From Mytilisepta virgata (taxonomy: Eukaryota > Mollusca > Bivalvia > Mytilida > Mytilidae), in assembly GCA_028015205.1 (NCBI GenBank), contig CM051512.1, positions 25,389,139 to 25,453,138 on the forward strand: a stretch of 64,000 nucleotides of DNA, in the 5' to 3' direction. The notes beneath the pieces are model-generated. The model did no database searches. It worked only from the letters and a program-made list of their open reading frames with translations, and had not been told where the DNA came from. The stretch's first letter is position 1, and each line of letters starts with the position of its first letter. Below, one piece after another: positions 34,494 to 47,497 of the stretch. The translations under genes were made by a program, and so were the position numbers.

Positions 34494-35325
34494 ACAAGAG
34501 GCTGTCGAATGACAGCAAACCGGATTTTCCTGCATGTAAATGATGTTTGCAAATCTGGATTCCCAAACAGGATGAAGTAAAGAAATATAAATGAATTTTT
34601 GTAGGGTTTTGTATGGTTCAGAAATGGAACTGCTGAATATCTCATTTTCTGTATGAAGGGCCACGAATATGCCACAAGAAAAGTAATAACTTGACAACAA
34701 CAAATGACCTTTGCATGGAAACGACGACTTGAACTGCCTTTTTTCAATTTTTTAGAACCATAACTCCTGAACGGTGAAAGTGAAAATCGTCAATATTGGA
34801 ACGGTGAAAGTGAAAATCGTCAATATCGAACTTGACCTCCATTTTGTCATCAGTAACAACATATTAAAATCTGAAAAGCTTTGGTTGAACAGTTCATAAG
34901 TTATCACACGGACACCACTGGGAAAGCCATTTTTCAATCTTTCAAGAACCATAACTCCTGAACGGTGAAAGTGGAAATCGTCAATATCGAACTTGACCTC
35001 TATTTTGTCATCAGTAACAACATATTAAAATCTGAAAAGCTTTGGTTGAACAGTTCATAAGTTATCACACGGACACCACTGGAAAAGCCATTTTTCAATC
35101 TTTCAAGAACCATAACTCTTGAACGGTGAAAGTGAAAATCGTCAATATCGAACTTGACCTCCATTTTGTCATCAGTAACAACATATTAAAATTTGAAAAG
35201 CTTTGGTTGAACAGTTCATTAGTTATTGCACGGACACTGTTTGGCAGCCGCCGTCCGCCCGCCCGTCCGCCCGCCGTACATCACCAAATTAATAACCGAT
35301 ATTTTCCTATGAAAATCCGGTTAAA
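34494..35325. mobile_element. tandem-array element ending in (GCCC)n
   Basis: About 2.8 units of roughly 177 bp (CCATAACTCCTGAACGGTGA, GACCTCCATTTTGTCATCAG, AAAAGCTTTGGTTGAACAGT) lie at about 34750-35230, followed by a GTCCGCCCGCCC microsatellite. Outer ends AACCGGATTTTCCTGC (about 34518) and GAAAATCCGGTT (35312-35323) are inverted. The architecture recalls pearl-type or Helitron-associated satellite elements of bivalves. Confidence 0.7.
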
Positions 35326-36306
35326 AATGGGATGCACGGCAAATTCAGGACTGATCAGCAGTTACAGTAAATTTTTATTTGGTTTATAGATCAATTTAAA
35401 TAATTGATAAAGGTTTCAGCATAAATTATCAGTTTCTATATACAAACTGAAAAACAATGGTATAAGATATAAAAGTGACCTTTGGATGTAAAAATTTTAA
35501 AGATAAAAATGTTTTACAAAATAAATGATACATATATAAAAAATCATTTAAATATAAAATGATTTTATAAATGTTGAAATAATATATAACATAACTAATT
35601 ATGTAAATTCTAATAAAATACATTTAGAGTCAGTTTCTACTAAAGTAACTGACTGTACAAAATGCCAGTGCTTGATGGTAAAAATAGTCATGGGTATTTC
35701 CCAAATGTTTTTTTACAACTTAACAAGAACCTGGAGAATATTCTTCTACGTAAACATATCAATTTTGGCCATTTTTACAGTAAACAATTTTCTCCCAATA
35801 AGCAGTTCTCCAAACTATGTAAAATAGTCTTAGCCAAAATGCCATTTTAATGGAACCAAAAAAAATTAATTTTTATAATTATTTTTTCATATTGTATTAA
35901 CAAGAAATTCAGTAGCAATTCAGAATTATTTTTTTCTGATTCACTTTTTTTATCCATTTACATTTCAATGCTTTAGGTCCAATATCTCAATGCCAAACAT
36001 TCAATTCCAAATCCGTAAAAATTCTAATTTTAACTCCCAATAAATATTTTAAACATATTTTTTAACATATCATTTAATATAAGGCTTTCCAAAATACAAA
36101 ATATATTTTTGTCCAAAAAATAACAGTCAATGTTTGCCATAGGCTTTTTGACTAAATATGAAAATTGATGAAAAAATGAAGGATTTTAAAGAATGAAAAC
36201 TATTGAATGCTTCAGAGTCTACTGTAGACTGCTTACAAACCAATTATAGTATGAATATAAAATTGATTGATCTTCTATCAAGTTAGTTATTGATAATTGT
36301 AATATA
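35326..36306. other. spacer without recognised feature
   Basis: AT-rich sequence. No exon, RNA gene or clear repeat was recognised. Confidence 0.4.
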
Positions 36307-36422
36307 GGGTTATTGCATGAATATTGGTGAATATAGTTCCGAGCAGTTATATTGCACGAGCGTGCGAGTGCAATATGATATACTGCGAGGAACTATATTC
36401 ACCAATATTCATGCAATAACCC
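36307..36422. repeat. hairpin with perfect 34-bp arms
   Basis: Arms 36307-36340 (GGGTTATTGCATGAATATTG start) and 36389-36422 are exact complements. The interior contains a second inverted pair built on ATATTGCAC/GTGCAATAT. The same motif GTGCAATATGAT recurs at 36539. Confidence 0.92.
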
Positions 36423-36474
36423 TTTTATTATATAGTAATAAATATTTTATGCCTCTAGTGATATTTTATCTTGT

Positions 36475-36684
36475 TTAAATGACATTTTCTAATTCATACC
36501 TATATTTTACTAGGAACAATATTGTCATATTTGCACTAGTGCAATATGATTTCTTTTTCTGCCCATCGATGAATTCCTTCACCTTACTTTTGTCGACAAT
36601 ACTATTGACCTCCGATTGTTCTTGTTCAGGGGTTTCTACCAATTCCCCTCTGCTTAACAAGAAGGCGATATCGTCCTCCGCCAT
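36475..36684 (-). pseudogene. captured N-terminal coding fragment, recombinase-like (DUF3504-type) by resemblance
   Basis: From the ATG at 36684 the minus strand reads MAEDDIAFLLSRGELVETPE, continues with an acidic/serine linker and reaches KVKEFIDGQKKKS, then loses sense and stops near 36475. The pattern of an acidic start followed by a FI(D/E)xQK block resembles the N-termini of tyrosine-recombinase-like (DUF3504/Crypton-related) proteins common in invertebrate genomes. This is from memory and uncertain. The fragment lies between inverted AT-rich sequences at 36424-36450 and 36833-36862 (AGTAATAAATATTT and its complement), next to the perfect hairpin. Confidence 0.4.
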
Positions 36685-36924
36685 CTTAATTTTTCCAAAT
36701 GACAGGGAGGAGTACAATATGGAAATCGATGTTCGGAACGCATCAGTATTTTTCACAGATATTACCAAGATGGTCGAGGTTAGGAGTAAAATACAAGAAT
36801 ATACTGTACAATTTTTTTTAATGGATTAAATAGGTAAATATTTATTACTATATAACAATAAAACTTATATTGTTAATATTATTTCAATGCCCGAATGATA
36901 AATTATATACATGTATAAATATTA

Positions 36925-36930
36925 TTTATT
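36925..36930 (-). promoter_or_regulatory. candidate EXT1 poly(A) signal
   Basis: AATAAA on the minus strand lies about 200 bases past the EXT1 stop codon at 37128. Other AATAAA hexamers lie further downstream, so the true 3' end is not fixed. Confidence 0.35.
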
Positions 36931-37127
36931 GTAAAATTATTTGTACTAATTTTCGTAACTAAGAGAGCAAACAAACTAGCAGCTGACATTTTGCAGATTA
37001 AGTGACAAAAAATGAACACTTTACAAGGACATAAAATGAGCACTTTATAAAAAACATAGGAAGATAGAAAATTCTTAAAACGCGATTTAAAAACAGGCAA
37101 ATTACGAATATTTTTAAAACAAAATTC

Positions 37128-39541
37128 TCATATAACTTCTATTTGGCGATACTTTTTCCGTAAGTTTGACACTGGGTCCTTAAATAGTACTGGATCCATA
37201 CGGACTTTTGATCTTATAAGCGGCATGTATCCAAACAATTTCACGAAATCACCCATGCATGACTGACGCTGAGAAAAATAAAGTTGCTCTTCAGAAAATG
37301 ATGTATGACTTTGCCCACTGCGTGCCAGCATGGTCTCCTTGTAGATTTTTCTATGAGTAACTTTGATTGGTGGTTGTTTGGTCACATGACTGACTAGAAA
37401 ATTCATTAGTATATCCTCACAGTTCTGGGATTGGTCCACAATTTGTGTGAATACAGTACTGAGTAAATTAGTATAAAGATAATTATAATACCTGTAAGAA
37501 AAAACAAAAAAAATGATTGATAAATCTCATGAACAAAATTGCATTCATTATTTAACTTCATCCATGTATACAGTAAAATCATATATTAATAAAATGTTTT
37601 TATAATTTAATAAATTGCTTCGCAGAGCGCAGCTGGATACGACTGCAGAGCTCCAACCCTGAACAGTTGGGGCAAAAATGGACACAATATTCGCACTTGA
37701 TACAGGTCTGAATTTGGATTGTAATTGAATATTTGACACATAATAGGTTTCTGACACAGAATAACTGTAATCAAAGAACTTAGAATTGGTCATATGATTT
37801 GAATTTATATTCAATTTTTTGCTTTTTGTGCAATACAATATGCTGTGGTGAATTGCCCCCCTCCCCCCCAAAAAAAATAATTTACCCCTTTTTTTGCTTT
37901 TGTGCAATACACTATGAAGTTGCACATTGACCCCCCCCCCAAAAAAAAACAAAAAACAAAAAACAAAAAACAATAAAAATTATTGTAACCTTCCCCCCTT
38001 TTTTTGCCAAAAAAAATTTGAAATTTTCTTTTTAATTTCTGAAATCTGAAATGAGAAAAAAAATTGCCCCCCCCTTTCTCATTTACCCCCCTAAATTTTG
38101 TTCCCCCCCCACATTTCTTTATACATAATTTACGACTTGTAAGGGAGGTAATCGAATCAATCACAACATTTTACTTTAAATGAGTTTGGATTACCTCCCT
38201 TACACCAAGATAATAACCAAAAATGCTTATTGGGCCCTTTTTTGGCCCCTTATGCTAAAACTGTTGGGACCAAAACTCCCAAAATCAATCGGACAATCCC
38301 AACCTTCCTTTTGTGATCATAAACCTTGTGTTTAAATTTCATAGATTTCTATTAACTTTAGTGCGAAAACTAAATGTCTTCGGATGACGACGACGCCAAC
38401 GACGCCAACGTCATACTAATATACGACCGCAAAAATTTTGCGGTCGTATAAAGATTACCATCACAATAATTACGACTTGCATTTTGAATTAAAGAACCTT
38501 TGTGAGCACGCTCACATACCCCACGTCTTCATATTGTCACTGGAGAAACAAAATCTCACTTCACAAGTAAAATGAACACAATCAAATGCTTACCTTCACA
38601 TATTTATCCTAATTTGAATGGCAGCACGTTGGGAAATTTAAATTCCAAGCAAGAGGAGTTAACAGTAATAGTATAGTGAGGCAAATAAGTTCAAAGGGGT
38701 GTAACTCCTAGAAAAAAAATTGAATCGTAATTTCCTGTCGATATGCACATCTATGTAGTATGTCCTTATTATATGAAAGGCTTCATGAAATTCTGTTGTG
38801 TTTTTTGAGAGGAGTTGCGATGACAAACTGTTGCAGTAGTACATTAAAGTAAATAAGTTCAAAGGGGCGTAACTCCTAGAAAAAAATTGAATCGCAATTT
38901 CCTGTCGATATGCACATCTACATAGTATGTCCTTATTATCTGAAAAGGTTTCATGAAATTCTGTTGTGTGGTTTGAGAGGAGTTGCGATGACAAACTGTT
39001 GCAGTAGTACATTAAAGTAAATAAGTTCAAAGGGGTGTAACTCCTAGAAAAAAAATTGAATCGAAATTTCCTGTCGATATGCACATCTACGTAGTATGTC
39101 CTTATTTATCTTAAAAGGTTTCATGAAATTCTGTTGTGTGGTTTGAGAGGAGTTGCGATGACAAACTGTTGCAGTAGTACATTAAAGTAAATAAGTTCAA
39201 AGGGATGTAACTCCTAGAAAAAAAATTGAATCGCAATTTCCTGTCGATATGCAAATCTACATAGTATGTCCTTATTATCTGAAAAGGTTTCATGAAATTC
39301 TGTTGAGTGGTTTGAGAGGAGTTGCGATGAGAAACTGTTGCAGTAGTACATTAAAGTAAATAAGTTCAAAGGGGTGCAACTCCTAAAAAAAAAATTGAAT
39401 CGCAATTTCCTGTCGATATGCACAACTACATAGTATGTCCTTATTATCTAAAAAGGTTTCGTAAAATTCTGTTGTGTGGTTTGAGAGGAGTTGCGATGAC
39501 AAGAAACAGTACGGACGGACTGACGGACGGACAGACGGACG

Positions 39542-39595
<54 letters not shown>

Positions 39596-42500
39596 TAAGC
39601 TAGTGGTATTCTTTTAGAAAATGTACATCAGTCAGATCTAGAAATGTTGAAGTCAACCAAATCTTGACACGAGTTAGGGTATGAGTACCATAATAGGTCA
39701 TGACAGTAAATCATATTCTTCCGTAAATGGCCATTTTCAGTGTGAGATAACCATTCATGCGACCTCATGCGACCTCATTTCCCACTGCACGAGGCCTCAT
39801 CTTCCAATCAAATCGTGCCGTTCACAAATGTACATACCTTTTGACCAATCAGGTGTTACGCTATTTAACCCCATCGACTGTGCTCACTGAATTTACCTAG
39901 GTACAGTAAACTTAAAAATTGAATATTCAAAGAAGAAATAGGTACATATACTCATTCAAAAGTGAATAACTGGAAAATCTTCAATTAACTTTTATAATTC
40001 AACGTCTTTTCCCTCGTTCCGCTGTGCTCCACTAGGGAAAGACATGAATTTTAAAAACTCGTTGAAAATTTTCCAGTCTTCACTTTGAACTCATGTAAGA
40101 ACCTATTATTCTTTTTATACCAAAAACAACTTTAACAAAACATTTAAACAAGGAGTCATGCAGATATGTCTTTCTCATGATAGAGAAAGATCACACATTT
40201 TTTTGTTTGTATGCATCCCATCGTCCATGAAAATAAATTTTTTGTAGTTTGCCAATAATTACCGAGACCATTTCCATTATGTTGTGTGGAAAATCAGAGA
40301 AATTTGGAAGAATCTCTTTGCCATTTATATTCACAGTCATGATCTTGAAGTTCACAGGAGAGTGATCATTAGTATTTTCAACAGAAAAATCGGCATTAGA
40401 GGCCCCAACCATTTTATACAATGATGAAAACAATTACCTATGATAAACAGCAGAACCAGTTAAAATCATTGAATATTCATTACTATATCTAGAAGTGTAA
40501 CTCCAACGGTTTTTTGTTGTATCAAAAAAATGTTCTCGGGCTGGATAACCAACAATTCTATCAGGAAATTCTCTCCAAACTGTAAAGGCAAAATCAATCT
40601 GAAAAAAAATGTGAAGAATAACAAAGTATTATAAAATCAGAAATTAAAGCAATGTGTATACATTGTATGATAAAAATGTAAGACAGTGACCATTCCAATG
40701 ATTTTGCCTCACATTATTATTATTGCTTATCATATTTTTTTGCAACATTATAGGAATTGCATTAAATAATAATTCTTGACTTGAAAATTTGCAATAAGTG
40801 GATGCAATAAATCCAAATTATGTAAATAGAAGTTTTTTTTTTTTCAAATAGCTTGATATAAATAAACAAGTTACCCTTTGACTTTACTAAATATCTAATG
40901 TACGAATGAGCACTGATATTTCAAATCAAGGAATCATTTCCTCTCTTACCACAGACTTTTTCATGGAAAAGATGGAGTTTTACATTCGACTGTAGTATCA
41001 AACTGAGTTATCTCTCTTTACATACCTCATCTGTGGTAATTAAGGCATCTTCATCCAGACTAAACACAGCTTCAGTGTCTATATCAGGGAAAGGTTGGAA
41101 TCTGGTACTTATAGACTGTAAACAAAATAACAAACATCTCTAAATGTCAACATTTGTTATGTAATCAGAAAATGTAAACATGACATGTGTTAGCTTAATT
41201 AAATTAAATGGTAAAATATCACAAAGTAAAAAGTATGCACTTTAAAATCTATTAAAAAAGTTATTTCATAAACTTCCGGACTTTTATTTATTTTTTTCCT
41301 TCTTTCAACTTCTTTTATGTACTTTGCTCATTTCTTAATCTAATCATGTAAATGTTAATCAGTTTTTATAGGTACAGCTTTCATTGAAATAAAACAAATC
41401 AGAGCTAACTTCATTTATCTCAATGTTGAATGGGGGCCATCAAAAATGAATAGTTTGACACAACCAAGAATTTTGAGTTATAACTCATAAGAACTCTAAA
41501 ATGATCTAGAAAATCATAAAAAATGAAATAGTTTCCACATGTCAATTCCTGTGCCAAAGTTAAATTTTGTTGGTGGAGATCGGCATTTACCATAAAAGGT
41601 TTATTAGCACGTGCTATTTTTTATTTAGCTGCACGACGTAATGTCTTCTCGTAGTAAAATACTTAACAGATGAGTAACCAGATATTCACGAAAGTGTTGA
41701 TAGTAAACAGCATGTGCTATATATAACCAGCCGTTAATGGTAAATTCAACTGCCTGCCAGATAAATTTAGTGTGTCACTCCCACAGCTTTATGCAGGAAA
41801 TGTTTTCATGCCCATATGCAAGGTATTTACAGAGACAAACTGATGAAATAGAGAAGCCCATCATTGATTATAATAAAATATCATTCAATTTTTATATTTC
41901 AGCTACACTTATTTTGCAGACTCAATCACTGCAGAAATTTGTGATCGACTGGAAACGTTCTTCAATTAGAAAATTTGGTTTGGGTACATTTGAAAGAGCA
42001 TGCAAATTAAGATTTCAAAGCATGATGCAGACTTTGAATGAAGTTTTAAATTTCAAGGCATGAGGGAAATCACTAACCATCCAAGGAACATAAATTAAAA
42101 ATATTTTGATTTCCGAAAATCAAAAAACAATCTAATTATAATAAAGAAACTCAACCCACCGAGCATTCTGATTAACATTTTTTTTCTAGCCGATATTAAA
42201 CACTTAACAAAAATTACGAAAATATAAACTTACCTTAATATTTCTAGTTTTGACTAGTACAGGAACACCTAAATTTCCAGGCCATCTATTTGCAGGTGGG
42301 GGAGCTATATCACAGTGCCATATAACAATCATCTGCAAAAAAATAATAAAAATCTTATTTCAGTATTAAAAATTCAATACCAAAGTTTTTTTCACACAAC
42401 AGACCCTTGTTTTACAAACATTCATAGGACTATGATTAGTCATGTGGTCTGATTTCCGGCCTTAAGTGTCTTCGTTCTATTGATGTCCTGGAACCAGTCT

Positions 42501-43142
42501 CCATCATACTCATACAAATGTTTGTAAAACAGGGGTCAAACCAGGAATAGATGTATTGACAGTAGAACGTCAGCTCCATTTGACCTCATGACGTGGTAGA
42601 ACAATTGCTTTTATAATTGTGATGTAAAAAAACTACAGGAATTTGTATGAATTTTAGGAATGTGGGACGCTACTGTCAACTTCAGTATAGGTACCAATTT
42701 GTCAATTTTCATCCACATGTTTACAAATTTTACAGTGTGTACACTGAAAACCATGGAGAAGACAACATAATAATTGCTCCCACAGCCAATAGGTATTTGA
42801 ATTTGTCCTCAAACACAATTTTGAGTTCCAGCTTTTTTAACTATTAGCCAAATTCTAGCATATATTTATATTTACACAATATAATCATACCTTATGTACA
42901 TATGCAGATTTGCCAACAGTTCTAATGAGACGAAATAATGGAGCAGACGACAATGTGACAGGTGATGTTGCATAGATGATGGCAGTAAACTGGTGCCCTG
43001 GACTGGTCCCATTCTGACCATAATAAAATGGATAATGTGAGTTTGATGTGGAATATTCTTGTAGAACAGACAAAGCACCAGGAAAGTTGTTCCACAATGC
43101 TAGAGATCGTGCCAAGTGTTTATTCACTCGATCTTTTACAAT
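37128..43142 (-). CDS. EXT1: exostosin-1, heparan sulfate glycosyltransferase, C-terminal 321 residues in five exons
   Basis: EXT1 acts with EXT2 in the Golgi to polymerise the GlcA/GlcNAc backbone of heparan sulfate. Exons in transcript order are 43142-42891, 42332-42234, 41115-41026, 40598-40438 and 37491-37128. All have AG/GT borders and phases 0,0,0,2. Together they cover the GT64 (exostosin C-terminal) domain: [11 protein letters not shown] and FYYG in the first, WHCD and NRWP in the second, the metal-binding DxD-type SLDED in the third, [19 protein letters not shown] and [16 protein letters not shown] in the fourth, and [30 protein letters not shown] and DPVLFKD in the last. The C-terminal pattern (DPVLFKD followed by LRKKYR) points to EXT1 rather than EXT2. 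The N-terminal half (membrane anchor and GT47 domain) was not found up to 64000, so the next intron is over 20 kb or upstream exons were missed. Introns are full of repeats. No damage was seen. Confidence 0.95.
37600..38449. mobile_element. repeat element ending in the ATACGACCGC palindrome, copy 1
   Basis: It begins with GCGCAGCTGGATACGAC, runs through C-rich/A-rich stretches (37855-38110) and one unit of the AACTGTTGGGACCAAAACTC repeat. It then has a GACGACGCCAACG microsatellite and the terminal palindrome ATACGACCGCAAAAATTTTG...GTCGTAT at 38421-38449. The second, longer copy is at 44810-47090. It lies in the last EXT1 intron. Confidence 0.7.
38683..39595. mobile_element. 168-bp tandem array with (GGAC)n and terminal hairpin
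   Basis: Five units start at about 38683, 38851, 39019, 39189 and 39358 (AAATAAGTTCAAAGGGGTGT, TCCTGTCGATATGCAC, GAGAGGAGTTGCGATGAC). They are followed by a GGACGGAC microsatellite (39510-39549) and the hairpin ATTATACCC...GGGTATAAT at 39560-39595. The whole lies inside the last EXT1 intron. It resembles pearl-like or Helitron-associated satellites in layout. Confidence 0.85.
39929..40122. mobile_element. foldback MITE
   Basis: Arms of about 55 bp are imperfect complements (AATAGGTACATATACTCATT and CTCATGTAAGAACCTATTAT; AACTGGAAAATCTTCAA and TTGAAAATTTTCCAGT). It lies in the last EXT1 intron, 320 bp from an exon. Confidence 0.65.
42402..42536. mobile_element. short MITE with 21-bp inverted ends
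   Basis: Ends GACCCTTGTTTTACAAACAT and ATGTTTGTAAAACAGGGGTC match in reverse complement at 20 of 21 positions over the full ends. It lies in the EXT1 intron between 42333 and 42890. Confidence 0.75.
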
Positions 43143-44809
43143 CTGAAAATAGAAAAATATTGCAGTTTTGAATCTTTTGTGCCAAAAAATATAGGAATCT
43201 GAAAAAAAAAAAGATTTTATTTGTTAAAGTTCAGGATCCAAAGAAATCTAACACTCATTTCAAAATCCTATACAAGATCAGAGCAATATGAAATTGTTTC
43301 TGTCAATCATCCATTATAAACCCCACCCCCAAAAAAAAAAAAAAAAAAAAAAAAAGGACATGCATAAAGAAAAATAAAGGCAAATATGTGGCAGGTAAAT
43401 TGGAGGTTGGACTGGTACCCCTTATCTTCATTAGCCAAGGGTTACGATTTGTTTCTCTCCTTCTCCCCTATCTTCTGTTTCCTTTCTTTTAAAATTTATA
43501 ACAAAAATATTGATTACCAAAGAGTGATCCACAGCTCCTTTATAGATGGCAGATTGTATGGACTCTAAATGCATGCATGCAAGCCTGATATTATTTGAGG
43601 TCTGAATGGTCAGACTCTCTTTCACATGTACTTATAAAGGTTGTTCAGTATACTCTCTTGAACTTGTTGTGAAATTTACAGTAATTAATTTTCATACACA
43701 ATAAAAGACCATTCTTTATCAACAATATACCTTTTCTTGATAGAAAATGTATACAATATGTAGCAAATCGTGTATTAAAGCATTGTTTATTTCCTCAGTA
43801 TGGAGATTTTTGGGAATATAATTTATTTTAAAAAGTTTTGAATCAATTCTCATAGAAGTTTCAGTCCATTTGGTTTTTCCAAAAGAAAATCCAAAGCCAA
43901 CACCAATCATAAAAATTGTCAAGTAAACGAAAAATGTTCATGACTCATCAAAAGTTTTTTTTTTCAATCTTTCCTAAATGATTATGACACAATATTGTTT
44001 CATAATTGCACAATGTTAGCTAAACTTATCTCAAGTATGGTGCATTGCTATAAACATGCTTTAATAAACAACATAAACCTAGCATTAAAAAAGATTTAAA
44101 AGCACTTGAGCAATTAAGTTGTTAAGTTTTGGAAAATTTATTTTTACATAACTCATCTATTTTTGTTTTAAATTTAATGGGAACTTAATTTTATTTTCTA
44201 ATCTAAAAACAGTACAGAACTTTTTAAACATTAAAAAGAGGCATTGAATCTAAATTATTTCACAATATAGTATTTAAAAACACACCATCTACATACATGC
44301 AGTAAGACCAACTGAACTTTATACAAATTTTCATCTACCCCGAGCAAATAGTGAGGATTTTTAAAACAAAAATTTTGATTCGATTATCACATAAACTGCA
44401 ACAATACAGCCAAAAACCACATATGTTCACAAAAAACATGCAAAATGGACCCTAAAAAAAATGATAATTGAACAAAACAATAAAGCATGTGGCAGACCAA
44501 GTTTTCAAATATTTGATTGATGGGTGGAAGTAAAATTTACAAATAACTTTTATTGGTTTAATACTAAGTACCATAAACAATCTAAAAGGTCTTGGTACCC
44601 ATATAACCGGTTTAACCACTTATGTTATTTTCTATCCAGGGTTTCGTCTGTTGGGTGACACTAATTGATTGGTAAATCGTAGTTGACCATTCCTGTTATC
44701 CATTTTGTTATTTATTTCAAGAGGATTTGCAGAGTCATTCCTACGAGACCCTCTTCTCCTGCCTTCAAGGTAATTTCTTCAAATCACATAAAGATCGACC
44801 TTCATTTAG
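43143..44809. other. probable EXT1 intron, no exon seen
   Basis: AT-rich sequence with a long A run at about 43327-43355. No segment resembling the preceding part of EXT1 was found on the minus strand. Confidence 0.4.
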
Positions 44810-47090
44810 CGTGATTTGAGACCCAAAGATAAAATTATCCTTCAATAAAATGCTCCGCTGGGCGCAGCTAGATACGACCGCAGATGTCGAACCCTGAATA
44901 GTTGGGGCAATTATGAACACAACATTCAAGCTTGATACAATACTGAATTTGGATTGTGAATAAATATTTGACACAGCATAGGTTTCTGACACAGAATGAA
45001 TGTTGTCTAAGAACTTAAAAATTTTTAATTTACCTATTCAAACCATATCAGTATTATTTGTTTTTATATATAAATCAGAAATAACGAATTTAAAATTTAA
45101 AATTGGGCACACATATCAATTTCTTGCTATTGCGCAATACTGTGTAATTGAAAATTTCTTCAAATATTTGACACATAATAGGTTTCTGACACAGAATAAC
45201 TGAAATCAAAGAACTTAAAATTGGTCATATGATTTGAATTTATATTCAATTTTTTGCTTCTTGTGCAATACAATATGCTGTGGAGAATTGCCCCCCCCCA
45301 AAAAAAATAATAATTTACCCCTTTTTTTAGCTTTTGTGCAATACACTATGAAGTTGCACATTGACCCCCACTCCCAAAAAAAAAAAAACAAAAAACAATA
45401 AAATTTATTGTAACCTCCCCCCCATTTTTTGCTAAAAAAAATTTGAAATTTTCTTTTTAATTTATGAAATATGAAATGAGAAAAAATTACCCCCTCCCCA
45501 ATTTCTCATTTACCCCCCCCACCCCAAATTTTGTTTTCAACCCCCCCCCCCCCCCCCCCATTTCTTTATACTTTGCAACCATAACAGCCCATTTAAATAC
45601 ACCATAACATATTAAAATAGAAAATGACATCATAGTCATGGATGGCAAATTTTAAATATACATAATTTAAAAGCAGTTTAGATAAGATAAACAAAAAAGC
45701 TTCATCAGCACATTTTATATTGACAAATTTCCAATGGAATTTGTTAATAATAAAGTTTTGATAACAGGGCACACATATCAATTTCTTGCTATTGCACAAT
45801 ACTGTGCAATTGAAAATTTCTTCAAATATTTGACACATAATAGGTTTCTGACACAGAATAACTGAAATAAAGAACTTAGAATTGGTCATATGATTTGAAT
45901 TTATATTCAATTTTTTGCTTTTGTGTAATACAATATGCTGTGGAGAATTGCCCCCCCCCCCCCCAAAAAAAAATAATTTACCCCCTTTTTAGCTTTAATT
46001 TTGGACCCCGATTTGGACCAACTTGAAAACTGGGACCATAATAAAAAAACTAAGTACATGTTTAGATTCAGCATATCAAAGAACCCCAAGAATTCAATTT
46101 TTGTTAAAATCAAACTAAGTTTAATTTTGGACCCTTTGGACCTTAATGTAGACCAATTTGAAAACGGGACCAAAAATTAAGAATCTAAATGCACGGTTAG
46201 GTTCGGCATATCAAAGAACCCCAATAGTTCAATTTTCGATGAAATCAAACAAAGTTTAATTTTGGACCCCGATTTGGACCAACTTGAAAACTGGGCCTAT
46301 AATAAAAAAACTAAGTACATGTTTAGATTCAGCATATCAAAGAACCCAAAGAATTCAATTTTTGTTAAAATCAAACTAAGTTTAATTTTGGACCCTTTGG
46401 ACCTTAATGTAGACCAATTTGAAAACGGGACCAAAAATTAAGAATCTAAATGCACGGTTAGATTCGGCATATCAAAGAACCCCAATAGTTAAATTTTCAA
46501 TGAAATCAAACAAAGTTTAATTTTGGACCCTTTTGGCCCCTAATTCCTAAACTGTTGGGACCAAAACTCCAAAAACAATCCCAACCTTCCTTTTGTGGTC
46601 ATAAACCTTGTGTTTAAATTTCATAGATTTCTATTTACTTATACTAAAGTTATTGTGCAAAAACCAAGAAAAATGCTTATTTTAGCCCTTTTTTAGCCCT
46701 TAATTCCTAAACTGTTGGGTCCAAAACTCCCAAAAACAATCCCAACCTTCCTTTTGTGGTCATAAACCTTGTGTTAAAATTTCATAGATTTCTATTTACT
46801 TATACTAGAGTTATTGTGCGAAAACCAAGAAAAATGCTTATTTGGCCCTTTTTTGGCCCCTGATTCTTAAACTGTTGGGACCAAAACTCCCAAAATCAAT
46901 CCCAACCTTCCTTTTGTGGTCATAAACCTTGTGTTTAAATTTCATAGATTTCTATTAACTTATACTAAAGTTATAGTGCGAAAACCAAATGTCTACAGAC
47001 TCCGACGGACGACGGACGAAGACGACGACGACGACGACGCCAACGCCAACGTCATACCAATATACGACCGCAAAAATTTTGCGGTCGTAT
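44810..47090. mobile_element. composite repeat element ending in the ATACGACCGC palindrome, copy 2
   Basis: It contains two partial copies of the GATACGACCGCAG/TTTGACACATAATAGG module (44850-45420 and 45760-46000), two tandem units of about 262 bp (46003-46530, GGACCCCGATTTGGACCAAC), three units of about 160 bp (46538-47000, AACTGTTGGGACCAAAACTC), a (GAC)n array and the palindrome at 47062-47090. It is related to 37600-38449. Confidence 0.75.
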
Positions 47091-47497
47091 AAAAATTACT
47101 TTTAAAGTAAACAAATAAAAACATTCTAGCATTCTCATAACAGACATAAAGAAAGTTTTATGTAAACCTCTTTTTTTGTCTGAAAAAACATTTTATTCCA
47201 CTTTCCACTTGCAACAATGCAAAATTGCTGTTTTCCATGCACATAATACTTATATTTCTATTCAGCAACAACCTTCAATACCATTAAAAGCCAAACTCAG
47301 CCCATAAAAAGCTTGAAACACAATACTGGGGTACTTAAACTTGACATATATCTTTATACGGTTCTTACAGATGTAAATGAGAATCACTTAAGCCAGACAT
47401 GGATTGAAAACCAATACATCATCGGGAAATAAATGTTCTCTGGTGAACATCTGTTTTAATTCTAGTTATCTCAAATAAAATTCAATGCATAAATATC

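Noticed and set aside
37811..38164. Glycine-rich minus-strand frame
   Set aside because: It is a translation of poly-C/poly-A tracts in the repeat element.
38659..39423. Three long minus-strand frames with repeated residue blocks
   Set aside because: They are translations of the 168-bp tandem array. The repeats are at DNA level and there is no start or splice context.
41737..42063. 108-residue plus-strand frame in an EXT1 intron
   Set aside because: No recognisable motif, no splice partners and no paralogue in the window. Length is possible by chance.
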